Assembly: GCF_009725235.1 (NCBI RefSeq)
Contig: NZ_WJFC01000073.1
Span: 1-57,945 of the forward strand
Direction of reading: 5' to 3'
DNA from: Scytonema sp. UIC 10036
GTDB taxonomy: Bacteria > Cyanobacteriota > Cyanobacteriia > Cyanobacteriales > Nostocaceae
Length of the DNA stretch: 57,945 nt
The position numbers and the translations under genes are program-made. Shown here piece after piece: positions 43,321 through 52,355 of this stretch. Position 1 is the first letter of the stretch; every line of letters begins with the position of its first letter. Below the pieces are notes generated by a model. It did no database searches. It saw only the letters and a program-made list of their open reading frames with translations, and had not been told where the DNA came from.

Positions 43321-45960
43321 ATGCCAAAAGATGAGAGGGAAAAAATACGCCACCTTTTGATTGTTAACGATCTCAAAGGACAGCGCACTATCCCCCTAAA
43401 GGAGGCAACATATTCTCTTGGGCGGGATTTAAGAAACGCCATTGTCCTTCGTTCTCGATCGGTTTCCAGACAACACGCCATATTATTGCGAGTCACTATT
43501 CCAGAAACGGACCAGTGTTGCTTTCGAATTATTGATGGCAGTTTCAAGGGAAAGAGGAGTACTAACGGTCTGTTTGTCAATGGTAAACAATGTTTTTCGC
43601 ACGATCTCCAACATGGCGATGTTATTGAGTTTGGTAGCAATCAAGCTCAAGCTAGGTACTACGCTGTTGCTAACTTATCTGAAGAAGCATTCTCTGAGTA
43701 CTGTGAGGAAAAAGATATACATAAACTCATATCAGAGCAAGCAAGTTCTGCAAATCCTTTTGAAACTATCATTGGTTCTTCCAATAACATCCTTGAAGAA
43801 GCGACTGAGGTGGCTTTGGCTCGTTTAGCTTCTTTTCCTGAACTAATTCCCAATCCAATTATTGAGACAGATTTGCAAGGCAAGATAACTTATCTCAATC
43901 CAGCAGCGGCTTCCAAATTTCCCAATCTCAAACAATTTGACAACAATCATCCGATCTCAGCAGGGCTTTCTGCTATAGTCCAAAACTGGAAGGGAAACTC
44001 TTTGATTCGGGAGGTAGAAGTGAACGGAGAAGTTTTTGAACAATCCATTCACTACTTACCCGAAAGCGATCTCATTAGAACCTTCATTATTAGAGATATT
44101 ACCGAGCAAAAACAAGTAGAAGCAGAATTACAGCAACGCGATCGCTTATTGCAAGCCGTTGCAGAAGCGACCAATTATTTGCTAGCAGAATTGAACTACG
44201 AAATAGCTATTGACAAAGCTTTAGCTACATTAGGTGAAGCTGCTAAAGTAGACCGCATTTTCTTGTTTGAGAACCATTACCATCCTAAAACTAAAGAAAT
44301 GGCTGTGAGTTTGCAGTTTGAATGGACGCATTCCAACATTGACTCTGTTCGCTTTCAGTGGCAAAATCTGCCTTACGATAGTTGCGGTCTATCTCGTTGG
44401 TATGCAATTCTTTCTAGCGGACAATCTATTTATGGATTGATAGAAGAGTTTCCCGCTCCCGAACAAGAACTCCTTGTTCAATGTGGCATTCAATCCTTAC
44501 TTCTAGTACCCCTGCGCCTGGAAGACAAATTTTGGGGATATCTTGGATTAGCAGACTGTTGCAGCGATCGCCATTGGTCCAAGCATGAAGAATCTGCTCT
44601 CTTAACTATGGCAGTTAGCATCAGCGCGGCAAAATTCCGCCAACAGGTAGAAGAAAAAATTCGCTATCAAGCGCTGCACGATATGTTAACTGGGTTACCA
44701 AATCGCTTGCTATTTGACGGGATACTTTCCAAAACTCTACCCAATGCATCTCGGATTGGGGAAAGTTTAGCCGTGTTGTTCCTCGATTTAGATCGGTTTA
44801 AAACCATCAATGATTCTCTAGGACACACACTAGGAGATCAACTTTTAATCAATGTTGCTCAAAGACTCAGAGATTCCTTAAGAGCAGGAGACACAGTTGC
44901 CCGTTGGGGAGGAGACGAATTCATTATTTTACTGCCTCGAATTCTTTCTGTTGACGAAGTTGTACAAGTCGCCCAGAGAATTCTACAAGCACTAGAGAAA
45001 CCTTTTTATGTTGATGGTAACGAACTGTACATCAGTGGCAGTATTGGTATTGCCCTACTAAATGAAGACAGCCCCGATTCCGAAACTTTGATAAAACATG
45101 CAGATGCAGCCTTATACAAAGCAAAAGAACTGGGAAGAAACAACCACCAATTTTACACTGCTTGTTTGGGTGCTAAAACGCCCAACATTCTGACTTTAGA
45201 GAAAAGCTTGCGCCATGCCTTAGAACGAAATGAACTAGTCGTATACTACCAGCCGCGAGTTAATATTTTAACAGGAAAGATTACAGGAATGGAAGCTTTG
45301 ATAAGGTGGCAACACCCAGAAATGGGATTGGTAGCGCCTAATGTTTTCATTCCCCTTGCGGAAGAAAGTGGATTAATCATCCCCATTGGAGAATGGGTTT
45401 TGCGGACAGCTTGCCAGCAGAACAAAATGTGGCAAGAGGCGGGCTTACCTCCCATAACTATGGCAGTGAATCTTTCCCTCAAACAATTCCGTCAGCCTCA
45501 ATTGGTAGAAACAGTGGCGATGATTTTAAAACAGACGGAACTAGAGGCACAATTTTTAGAGCTAGAAATTACCGAATCTACCGCCATTGAAGATATTGAT
45601 TTCACCAGGAAGGTGCTACAAAGACTGGAGGAAATGGGAGTGTACCTTTCCATAGATGATTTTGGTACCGGTCATTCCTCCCTCTCGCGCCTGCAACTCT
45701 TACCACTTCACAACCTCAAAATTGATGGTTCTTTCGTTAAAAATTTAACAACAGATGTCAAAGTCACTCATATCATTAAGGCAATAGTCACTTTGGGACG
45801 CAGTCTGGGCTTGAGGTTAACTGCCGAAGGAGTAGAAAAGGAAGAAGAACTGGAGTTTTTGAAGTCTGTCAACTGCGAAGATGTACAGGGCTTCTTGTTC
45901 TATCGACCCCTTTCCGCTCAAAAAGTAACTGAAATTTTGCAAAAAGGGGGTAGGGAGTAG
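43321..45960 (+). CDS. FHA-PAS-GAF-GGDEF-EAL signalling protein
   Basis: 879 residues. FHA domain about 25-115 (LGRDLRNAIVLRSRSVSRQH), PAS about 175-265 (PNPIIETDLQGKITYLNPAA), GAF about 275-440, GGDEF about 455-615 with intact GGDEF and an RAGD inhibitory site five residues before it, and EAL about 630-875 (MEALIRWQHP, DDFGTGHSSLSRL, EGVEKEEEL). Potentially makes and degrades c-di-GMP. The FHA domain should read Ser/Thr phosphorylation and so link to kinases such as the one at 54240. Followed by a terminator. Confidence 0.93.
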   Translation: MPKDEREKIRHLLIVNDLKGQRTIPLKEATYSLGRDLRNAIVLRSRSVSRQHAILLRVTIPETDQCCFRIIDGSFKGKRSTNGLFVNGKQCFSHDLQHGDVIEFGSNQAQARYYAVANLSEEAFSEYCEEKDIHKLISEQASSANPFETIIGSSNNILEEATEVALARLASFPELIPNPIIETDLQGKITYLNPAAASKFPNLKQFDNNHPISAGLSAIVQNWKGNSLIREVEVNGEVFEQSIHYLPESDLIRTFIIRDITEQKQVEAELQQRDRLLQAVAEATNYLLAELNYEIAIDKALATLGEAAKVDRIFLFENHYHPKTKEMAVSLQFEWTHSNIDSVRFQWQNLPYDSCGLSRWYAILSSGQSIYGLIEEFPAPEQELLVQCGIQSLLLVPLRLEDKFWGYLGLADCCSDRHWSKHEESALLTMAVSISAAKFRQQVEEKIRYQALHDMLTGLPNRLLFDGILSKTLPNASRIGESLAVLFLDLDRFKTINDSLGHTLGDQLLINVAQRLRDSLRAGDTVARWGGDEFIILLPRILSVDEVVQVAQRILQALEKPFYVDGNELYISGSIGIALLNEDSPDSETLIKHADAALYKAKELGRNNHQFYTACLGAKTPNILTLEKSLRHALERNELVVYYQPRVNILTGKITGMEALIRWQHPEMGLVAPNVFIPLAEESGLIIPIGEWVLRTACQQNKMWQEAGLPPITMAVNLSLKQFRQPQLVETVAMILKQTELEAQFLELEITESTAIEDIDFTRKVLQRLEEMGVYLSIDDFGTGHSSLSRLQLLPLHNLKIDGSFVKNLTTDVKVTHIIKAIVTLGRSLGLRLTAEGVEKEEELEFLKSVNCEDVQGFLFYRPLSAQKVTEILQKGGRE

Positions 45961-46017
45961 GGGCTAAGAAGGTTTTATATGTGAGTCCGGCGTATAGTGA
46001 CGCGCTCTCACTTTAAG

Positions 46018-46046
46018 AACGCAAAAATCCGAGTTTTTGCGTTTTT
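46018..46046 (+). terminator. Terminator after the GGDEF-EAL gene
   Basis: AACGCAAAAA, loop TCCGAG, TTTTTGCGTT, then TTT. Near-perfect stem; could also serve the convergent Uma2 gene. Confidence 0.75.
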
Positions 46047-46054
46047 AACTTGAG

Positions 46055-46651
46055 TTAAGGGAGTTTCGATCGCAAAAACTGCTCGAATTCTTGAACGGCG
46101 TCGTACTGGTCGGGCATGGCGATATATGGCAGCAACGCATTCGGATCTAAATTGGGGAAGAAGCTGCTACGCTCGACTTCCTCATATTCACTCTTATCGT
46201 TTAAATGGAATATTCTAATTGTGTCAGATTTCCAAAACCAAACTTCGGGAACTTGTTTGGGTTTGTATAATTGCCTTCTGTCGATGGTACCACTGGTAAT
46301 GATGACCTCAATTACGATGTCGGGAGTTTCTTTATCAGTGCCAATGCAGTAAGACTCATCAGGTGTTCCAGAAGCATAACCAGTTTTTTCTATGGTAAAA
46401 CCACCACTTCTGTAAAATCGAATGCCCAACACTTTCATATAAGCTTCTAACAGCAAACCGAGAGTGCTTTTTACACGTTCATGTCTGAGACCAACTGGGG
46501 ACATAATTTCTAAAATTCCTGATAAATAAGATAGCCGGACACTACGGTTATCGATTAGCTGTGCCTCAATTCCTTTAAATTGCTCCCAACTGACATCTCT
46601 GAGAGTGACTAATTTTTCTTCTATCGCACGATCTAAAAGTGAAATATCCAT
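46055..46651 (-). CDS. Uma2 family (DUF820) PD-(D/E)xK protein
   Basis: 198 residues. Nuclease-like core with RLSYLSGILEIMSP (Glu), TPDIVIEVIITSG (Asp, Glu) and YKPKQVPEVWFW, the standard Uma2 pattern, which is greatly expanded in cyanobacteria. Function unknown. The gene lies in a block flanked by 16-bp direct repeats GTGAGTCCGGCGTATA at 45981 and 46702, hinting that it arrived as a unit. Confidence 0.88.
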   Translation of the reverse strand: MDISLLDRAIEEKLVTLRDVSWEQFKGIEAQLIDNRSVRLSYLSGILEIMSPVGLRHERVKSTLGLLLEAYMKVLGIRFYRSGGFTIEKTGYASGTPDESYCIGTDKETPDIVIEVIITSGTIDRRQLYKPKQVPEVWFWKSDTIRIFHLNDKSEYEEVERSSFFPNLDPNALLPYIAMPDQYDAVQEFEQFLRSKLP

Positions 46652-46758
46652 AAATCTAATTATTCACGGCATTAATTCTATTTTGGCATTTTAGAGTGTC
46701 TGTGAGTCCGGCGTATATGATGTATAATTGTGGACGTAAAGAGGAAGAGCCAGGGAAA

Positions 46759-47076
46759 TTAGGTAGTCCCATGTAATACACCTGAAATCCCCAACCCCTT
46801 TGCGCGTGCGGCGGCTGTGTGTGAAGCAATGCAGTACTCACAACCAGTTGTAACACTCACCGCTATGTAAATTAACTCGCGCATCAGTGGATCGAGTTCA
46901 CCCGGAGCGGTCATAACTTCTTTCACTGCTTGCCAAGTCCGGTGTAAAGTAGGGGGATGGTTGGCTATAGCTTTCCAAAAGTTGTTGATGTAATCAGTTT
47001 TACGGATAGCACGAATGTCATCGTATACTGAGCGAACTTCATCGCTAGCTTGTTCGTATTCAATAAGCTTAGTCAT
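46759..47076 (-). pseudogene. Carboxymuconolactone decarboxylase-family protein, truncated
   Basis: 105 residues in frame. The redox motif CEYCIASHT (CxxC plus His) of AhpD-like proteins is complete, preceded by a normal N terminus (MTKLIEYEQASDEVRSVYDD). After AARAKGLG the usual helices are missing and the frame ends in unrelated sequence (HGTT), close to the direct repeat at 46702. The tail was probably lost when the Uma2 block arrived. It may still fold, but I treat it as truncated. Confidence 0.7.
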
Positions 47077-47226
47077 GTGCTCTATCTACAAGTGTTTATG
47101 TCTGTTAGCTTCAGGTATTATCGGTCTAATGGTGCCTTTTAAGTAGCTAGGCGGAAATAAATATAACTACATTACAAAATGTTTATACGCCTAAACCCCT
47201 TACCAATGACAAATGACCAATGACCA

Positions 47227-47859
47227 ATGACGATATTAACAGAAGAAAACCTGAGACTGGGTTTGATGGAACTCGCCAGTCGCGATCGCGATTTTGCTCG
47301 CATCTTAGACATTTTTGGACATCCACCGCATTGGAGGAGAGAAACAGGTTTTCCAACACTCCTCCAAATTATTTTAGAACAGCAGGTATCCTTAGCTGCT
47401 GCAAGGGCTGTCTTTGAACGTTTGTGTGGTATTGTTGTGCCTCTAACACCCGAAAATTTTCTGACATTTGGCGATACGCAATTGAAGGAAATTGGGTTTA
47501 GTCGGCAAAAAATAGTTTATGGTCGTTCGTTAGCAAACGCAATTACTTGCAATCAGCTTGATTTAACTCACCTAGAAAAATTAGACGAAACTGTTATTAG
47601 AACCGAACTCAAGCGCATTAAAGGGATCGGAGACTGGACTGTTGATATTTACTTGCTAATGGCGTTACAACGTCCTGATGTTTTTCCTAAAGGGGATTTA
47701 GCACTGGCTGTAGCCTTACAAAAAATTAAAGGTTGGACAGTACGCCCAACTCCAGATGAACTTGAAGCGATCGCAGAAACTTGGAGACCGTGGCGTGCTG
47801 TTGCAGCAAGAATTTTATGGCATTACTATCTGGAAAGGAAATCCGCAAAAACCCTGTAA
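47227..47859 (+). CDS. DNA-3-methyladenine glycosylase II family protein
   Basis: 210 residues. Base-excision repair glycosylase of the HhH-GPD superfamily: FPTLLQIILEQQVSLAAARA, the helix-hairpin-helix KRIKGIGDWTVDIY, and the catalytic Asp in FPKGDLALA. It lacks the N-terminal TBP-like domain of E. coli AlkA, as usual for short homologues. Heptamer repeats (GACAAATGACCAATGACC) overlap the region of the start. Confidence 0.9.
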   Translation: MTILTEENLRLGLMELASRDRDFARILDIFGHPPHWRRETGFPTLLQIILEQQVSLAAARAVFERLCGIVVPLTPENFLTFGDTQLKEIGFSRQKIVYGRSLANAITCNQLDLTHLEKLDETVIRTELKRIKGIGDWTVDIYLLMALQRPDVFPKGDLALAVALQKIKGWTVRPTPDELEAIAETWRPWRAVAARILWHYYLERKSAKTL

Positions 47860-47890
47860 CCTACCAATAGTATAAAAAAATCAAGCACTT

Positions 47891-48424
47891 TTATAATTCA
47901 AAAAATGCAGAAGGTGAAATATGAAAAAACCCTGCAAGTTGGTGTATGTGATTTACTGTTAAATGACGTTGACCATTTAAAACCTCAGAGAGGATAGATT
48001 CAGTTTGAAAGATAGGAATTAAATCTTGTTGCCGTAAACCAAACTCAGATATTACAGCAAATTCCAACCTAGTGAGGTACAAAAATTACCCCCCTCTGTC
48101 CCCCCTTACCAAGGGGGGATGAAAGGGGGGTGTACCTCATTAGACTGAGAAAAGCTATAGAGCTTTGAGTAGTTCTACCCCATAAATATCAGGTATGGAC
48201 TTGTGCTTTTCTTCATATTCATGAACTAAAGTACCCAAAACATTGAGATAATCTTGTTCGTCTGATGTTAAATCACCTTTATCAATAAGTGAGTCAATAA
48301 CCTTTTGCGTAGCCATCAATTCTTGCTCACAAGTGATGGGGCGAGGGGGAAAAGATTCAAGTGATTTTATATATACGTTTGTACTAGGTGTACCAAGGGT
48401 CATTTTTCCAATCATCCTTGTCAT
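47891..48424 (-). pseudogene. HigA-like antitoxin split by a MITE
   Basis: N-terminal half from 48424: PRPITCEQELMATQKVIDSL, YLNVLGTLVHEYEEKHKSIP, YGVELLKAL, then a stop. The C-terminal half resumes ISEFGLRQQDLIPIFQTESI, SEVLNGQRHLTVNHIHQLA and ends SAFFEL. Removing 105 bases (48053-48157) joins KAL to ISEFG in frame and gives 142 residues, the normal size for COG5499-type antitoxins. No HigB toxin gene is visible upstream. Both halves are in the same frame, but the insert adds stops. Confidence 0.85.
48053..48157 (-). mobile_element. 103-bp MITE with TA target duplication
   Basis: TA lies at both edges (48053-48054 and 48158-48159). Terminal inverted repeats share AGC and CTA-TGAGGTACA over 29 bp. 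The interior is the C/G-rich hairpin CCCCCCTTACCAAGGGGGG. TA duplication suggests mobilisation by an IS630/Tc1-type transposase. Confidence 0.8.
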
Positions 48425-48476
48425 GCTTTTTCGGACCGTTAGGTAGATTGATACTTGTATTCATAGAATTAACTCT

Positions 48477-49349
48477 TCAGGCTGTCAATTGTCGTTTATA
48501 AGAGCTAGGTTTTACCACCATCCGCATTCCTGCTGGTGGTGCCATAGTCACACCACGACGTACAGGACGCAAGGAATGCTTGTTGATTTGGGAAACTTGA
48601 AATTGTGAAAGTACTGTTGCCAATACAAGTTTTATTTCATACAGAGCAAATGCCAGACCAATACAGCGACGATTTCCACCCCCAAAAGGCAAATACTCGT
48701 ATGGAGAAAATTGCTTCTCCAAAAAGCGTTCTGGTCTAAATTGCTTTGGTTGCGGGTAAACTTCTTCCCGATGGTGCGCTAAGTATATACTGGGAACAAT
48801 GACTGCTCCCTCTGGCAAGTCATAACCCATAATATTTATCGGGGATCGCACAATACGTGGGGTAGCACTCATCAAAATAGGGTGAATGCGGAGCGTTTCT
48901 TGGCAAACTGCACTTAAGTAGGGCAATTTAGTAACTGTAGTTGGATCTGGATTTTCACCAAGAGTTGCCAGTTCTGCCAGTAATTTTTGACGGACTTCTG
49001 GTAAGCGATCGATCCAATAAAATGTCCATGTTAGAGCCGAAGCAGTTGTTTCGTGTCCGGCGACAAGCAGCGTTATTAACTCATCCCGTAACTCAACATC
49101 AGACATGGCTTCACCATTTTCATCACGAGCAGACATCATTAAACTGAGGACATCTTGCCGATTTTGGTGAGATTCGGTTCTTCGTTCTTGAATCAGAGCA
49201 TAAATTAGTTTGTCAATTTTTTGTATTTGGCGTAAAACCCGACCCCAAGGACTCCAAGCACCCAAATCCTTCATAAAGAAGTCAAAAAAAGTGGCAGCAG
49301 ACATGAAGGGAGAATTGATGAAGTGTAGGAGAAATTCGGGATTAATTGG
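48477..49349 (-). pseudogene. Cytochrome P450, C-terminal two thirds
   Basis: Continues the gene begun at 52163. It contains the I-helix AGHETTASALTW, ETLR (ExxR), PERFLEKQFSPYEYLPFG and the heme-binding FGGGNRRCIG with its Cys ligand. Reads from the element junction as INPEFLLHFINSPFMSAATF. An internal ATG at 49304 could give a 275-residue product lacking the N-terminal part; it should not fold as a P450. Confidence 0.88.
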
Positions 49350-49533
49350 ACAACCCGCATTTCTTTACATTTTTGCATCACCTCTATACAGGTAGCTAGA
49401 GCATTGTTTTACTAGAAAACCACTCGTCTATTAAAATTGGCATACCGCAATGGTAGCAGCTACTTAAAGGGTAGGTGATTGTCATCCCTCTACACATGGG
49501 ACTGACGTAAAAGCGTATAGCTAGTACGCCAAC
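49350..49533 (-). ncRNA. Putative omega/reRNA region of TnpB
   Basis: 184 non-coding bases between the tnpB stop and the element end, where TnpB guide RNAs are normally encoded. The predicted guide would be the adjoining P450 sequence beyond 49349. Inferred from family layout only. Confidence 0.4.
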
Positions 49534-50928
49534 TTAAACATGACTGCTTAAGCTTTTTGAAATAACAAACTTGGCGTCGGGTTTAGATCGCTGATAGAAC
49601 CTCATTCCTATATTTCTAGCGGCGTTCAATCCCGAATGAATCCAGTATCCGTTCTGGGCAATAGCGTGCAATCCTGGGGTATACTTCTCGTTATTGTATC
49701 TTGATAGCCATATTCTCTCATTATTGGCTAGCAAGTCTGCTAATTGATGCTCTGATGTCCTAATTAATGCACTATTATCAACAGCAGAAAACTTTGAAGT
49801 ATTTTTTGGTGAAACTTTGGAAGTTAAAATATTGAATTTTGTTCTAGCAATATGACTAGTATTATCAACTATTTTAGACTTCAACCAGTATGCACGTTTT
49901 TGGTTTGACCTAGCAGAATATTTACCTCTTTGAGGGCGTAGATTGCCTAAGTGTTCAAACACTATCACTCGGCAATGATGCTTGTTGGCAAACTCTGCAA
50001 TCTGGGATGCAATCCTATAACCCTCACTTTTTTCTCGGTTAGTAATTTTTGACCAAATAGTACAACCAAACCCTTTCCCAACAATACCTGTTTGATTCAT
50101 CTTTTTTGCAATCTTCCCTATCGCCCTCTTCCTACGTCTGACATGAGAAGCGTGTCCTTTTATGAAGTGTCTCGCTACCTCTTGTACTTCTGAGTTAACG
50201 TCGGGTTCTAAAATTGAAAGAATGCAAATTGTGTCGCCATCTAAATCAATATCAACCGAGCAGACTCGCTCGTTTTGTAATGCTTTTAATCCTCCAGTTG
50301 CGTCATGATATCTTTCTAAAGTCCAATTTATCCAACAAGAACCATCTCTTTTAACAATAATGGTTGGACAACCTTTTCCCCATGCAGCATCAAACAAATA
50401 AGCTGAATAATTAAATCTTACCCATGCCCAATTGTGATTCTTTCTAATTTTCAGAATGACAGAGTTGCCAGTGTCATCCTTAAACATACTGTATTTGTAA
50501 TAGGTTGGACTATCAAACACTTCTGTGGGTAGTAGTGGTGGTTTGTGAGGACTGTGTTTCTTATTCTTTTTGAGAGAACGAGCTAACCGTTTCGCCTCAC
50601 TTACCTCCCAGTTTTTGTAGTTAGAACGCCACGACTTATAATGACCGCAAGCCGTACTAATTACATCCCATCGCAAGTCTCGTGGCATATCCTGATACAG
50701 AAAGGGATATTTGGCATTTTCACCTAAAGTTAATTCTTCATAAGCCTGTCGCATCTGGGCTTGAGCAAGATCCACATATTCAGGATGTTGGTTAATCACT
50801 TGAATGTAAAAAGCCACACCATCTCTGTAAACTTGAACTGTTTCGTTTAAATCAATGCCATCCCGAATTAACTTAGCTCGTAGAGTTTTTGTCTCTATAC
50901 GTTTCCCTTTCTGTTTTTTTAATGCCAT
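49534..50928 (-). CDS. tnpB: TnpB-family protein, possibly catalytically altered
   Basis: 464 residues, long for an IS607 TnpB. RuvC-I Asp is seen in SVDIDLDGDTICILS and RuvC-II Glu in VIVFEHLGNLRPQRG. The C-terminal segment aligned to RuvC-III reads WIHSGLNAARNIG, where D-x-N-A-A-x-N is usual, so the third acidic residue seems replaced by Gly. The zinc knuckle (two CxxC) is also absent; that region reads VSPKNTSKFSAVDNSALIR. It may be nuclease-dead or belong to a subfamily with a shifted active site. Confidence 0.75.
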   Translation of the reverse strand: MALKKQKGKRIETKTLRAKLIRDGIDLNETVQVYRDGVAFYIQVINQHPEYVDLAQAQMRQAYEELTLGENAKYPFLYQDMPRDLRWDVISTACGHYKSWRSNYKNWEVSEAKRLARSLKKNKKHSPHKPPLLPTEVFDSPTYYKYSMFKDDTGNSVILKIRKNHNWAWVRFNYSAYLFDAAWGKGCPTIIVKRDGSCWINWTLERYHDATGGLKALQNERVCSVDIDLDGDTICILSILEPDVNSEVQEVARHFIKGHASHVRRRKRAIGKIAKKMNQTGIVGKGFGCTIWSKITNREKSEGYRIASQIAEFANKHHCRVIVFEHLGNLRPQRGKYSARSNQKRAYWLKSKIVDNTSHIARTKFNILTSKVSPKNTSKFSAVDNSALIRTSEHQLADLLANNERIWLSRYNNEKYTPGLHAIAQNGYWIHSGLNAARNIGMRFYQRSKPDAKFVISKSLSSHV

Positions 50929-50969
50929 AACTTTGCTCGACCTCCAAAGCTCGTCTGTCCAATATATTA

Positions 50970-51583
50970 CTATTTGTCTAGTTTGGCAAGACTATTTTGA
51001 TAATCCTGCTCTACTTTTTTTTCATAGCGCCGCAGAAAATATAATTGGCTGCTAAAACAATGCATTATGGACATGAAGTCTTGCATCAATTCATCATGAG
51101 GACTTAGTTTTACCTTGCTAAGTACTACAATTTCACAATCATGAAGATTGCACAGCCATTCAAAAAAATCAAAGCCAAATCTAACTAGTCTATGGTTGTT
51201 GCTACAACGATTAAGGAGACTTGCTTTAATAAAACTCGTTCTATTAAGCCTAAGAATTTTTTTCGCTGAAAATTTAATCCAGAGCCTATTTCACTGATAC
51301 ACTCATTGCCAGGGTATTTTTCTTGGAGATACAATAATTGTGCTTGTAAATCATCTTTTTGGCTTTGGGTAGAAACTCGTGCATATAATACAGTTTTTTT
51401 ATTTCCCGGTAACTGAAGATGTTTTTCAATTGAATTCACATTGTACCTTCGGTGATTGCTACCAGGCATTGTCATGCATTCTATTATCCCTTTGTCAGCT
51501 AAACGGCTCAGGGTTTTAGGATGGATATTATATCTTTCGCTTGCTTCTTTAGGTGATAGGTACATATTAGACTTATTGGTCAC
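50970..51583 (-). pseudogene. tnpA: IS607-family serine recombinase TnpA, frameshifted
   Basis: MerR-like N-terminal helix-turn-helix (YLSPKEASERYNIHPKTLSR) followed by the catalytic serine region LYARVSTQSQKDDLQAQ. After LIVVATTID a stop occurs; the other frame continues HRLVRFGFDFFEWLCNLHDC to RRYEKKVEQDYQNSLAKLDK and stops at 50970. A single small indel near 51190 explains it. Full length would be about 200 residues. The element is therefore probably not self-mobile. Confidence 0.85.
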
Positions 51584-51629
51584 TTTTATCCCAAAATAGT
51601 CTAATATATCCCAAAAATCAATTATTAGG

Positions 51630-52163
51630 TATTACGTCTAGCAGCGAACTAAGCAGTTGCCGAAGTTCTTCTAAACGCTGTCCCTCATTCAAACCAAATA
51701 CAACTCGTAAAATGACGCGTAGGGAGATTTCTTGCATCGACTCCCGGATAACCAAAGGCTTGCCAATCTCCCAAGAGTTGATGACTTGGCGGGTAATTGT
51801 GCGGATAGTCTCTCCGTATGCCCGCATGCGATCGCCATGCAGGGGAGGAGTCAGAAGTTGGCGTTGGCGCTGATGTCGTTCTCCATCAAGTAAGAGCAAG
51901 GAGTTGGTTCCAAACAAAAAAGATAAACCCCTGTTTGTTCTACCTGCATCCAAACAGCTAGCATCTGCTGTAAAAATCTGTTGCAGTGCTTGAGGCTGAG
52001 TGAAATAAACGATAGGAGTTCCTTTTTCCCCCCAAACGGTGATGCTATCACCATAATTTTTTGTTAGTCCTTCTACATATTCCAGTGGCTGAAAGATAAA
52101 CTGCATTAACCTCACAAACAGAGGCATTTTCGGTCCATCTGGCAAATTGTATATTCCTTGCAT
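51630..52163 (-). pseudogene. Cytochrome P450, N-terminal third
   Basis: From ATG 52163 (MQGIYNLPDGPKMPLFVRLM), with the proline-rich hinge and helix A/B segments typical of cyanobacterial CYP110-like enzymes, through LLLLDGERHQRQRQLLTPPL (helix C region) to LLSSLLDVIP, where the IS607 element begins. A TTG at 52208 is a weaker start. With the C-terminal part it makes a 468-residue P450, perhaps a fatty-acid or terpene oxidase by family. Confidence 0.88.
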
Positions 52164-52355
52164 AGGTAAATCATGGGATCGATCGCTTCTCAATTCTACC
52201 TTTTGCAAGAAAAAACAGTTGGAAGCAGCAGTACTAAGTAAAAATAATCGCCACTCTAACGATAACAGGTTAGGATTTAGGAATGGTGGATCGGTCTCCG
52301 TTAGAGTCAGAATCTCACCAGAACGCTAAAAATTTAAAGGGTTATAGGGGAAATA

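Larger units (their letters stand above)
49350..51629 (-). mobile_element. IS607-type element inserted in the P450 gene
   Basis: 2,280 bp between the two P450 halves, with GG (CC on the coding strand) at both junctions (49348-49349 and 51628-51629), as expected for the IS607 serine recombinase, and no longer target duplication. Carries tnpA (frameshifted) and tnpB on the minus strand. Excision restores a continuous frame of 1,452 bases counted to the upstream TTG at 52208. Confidence 0.85.
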
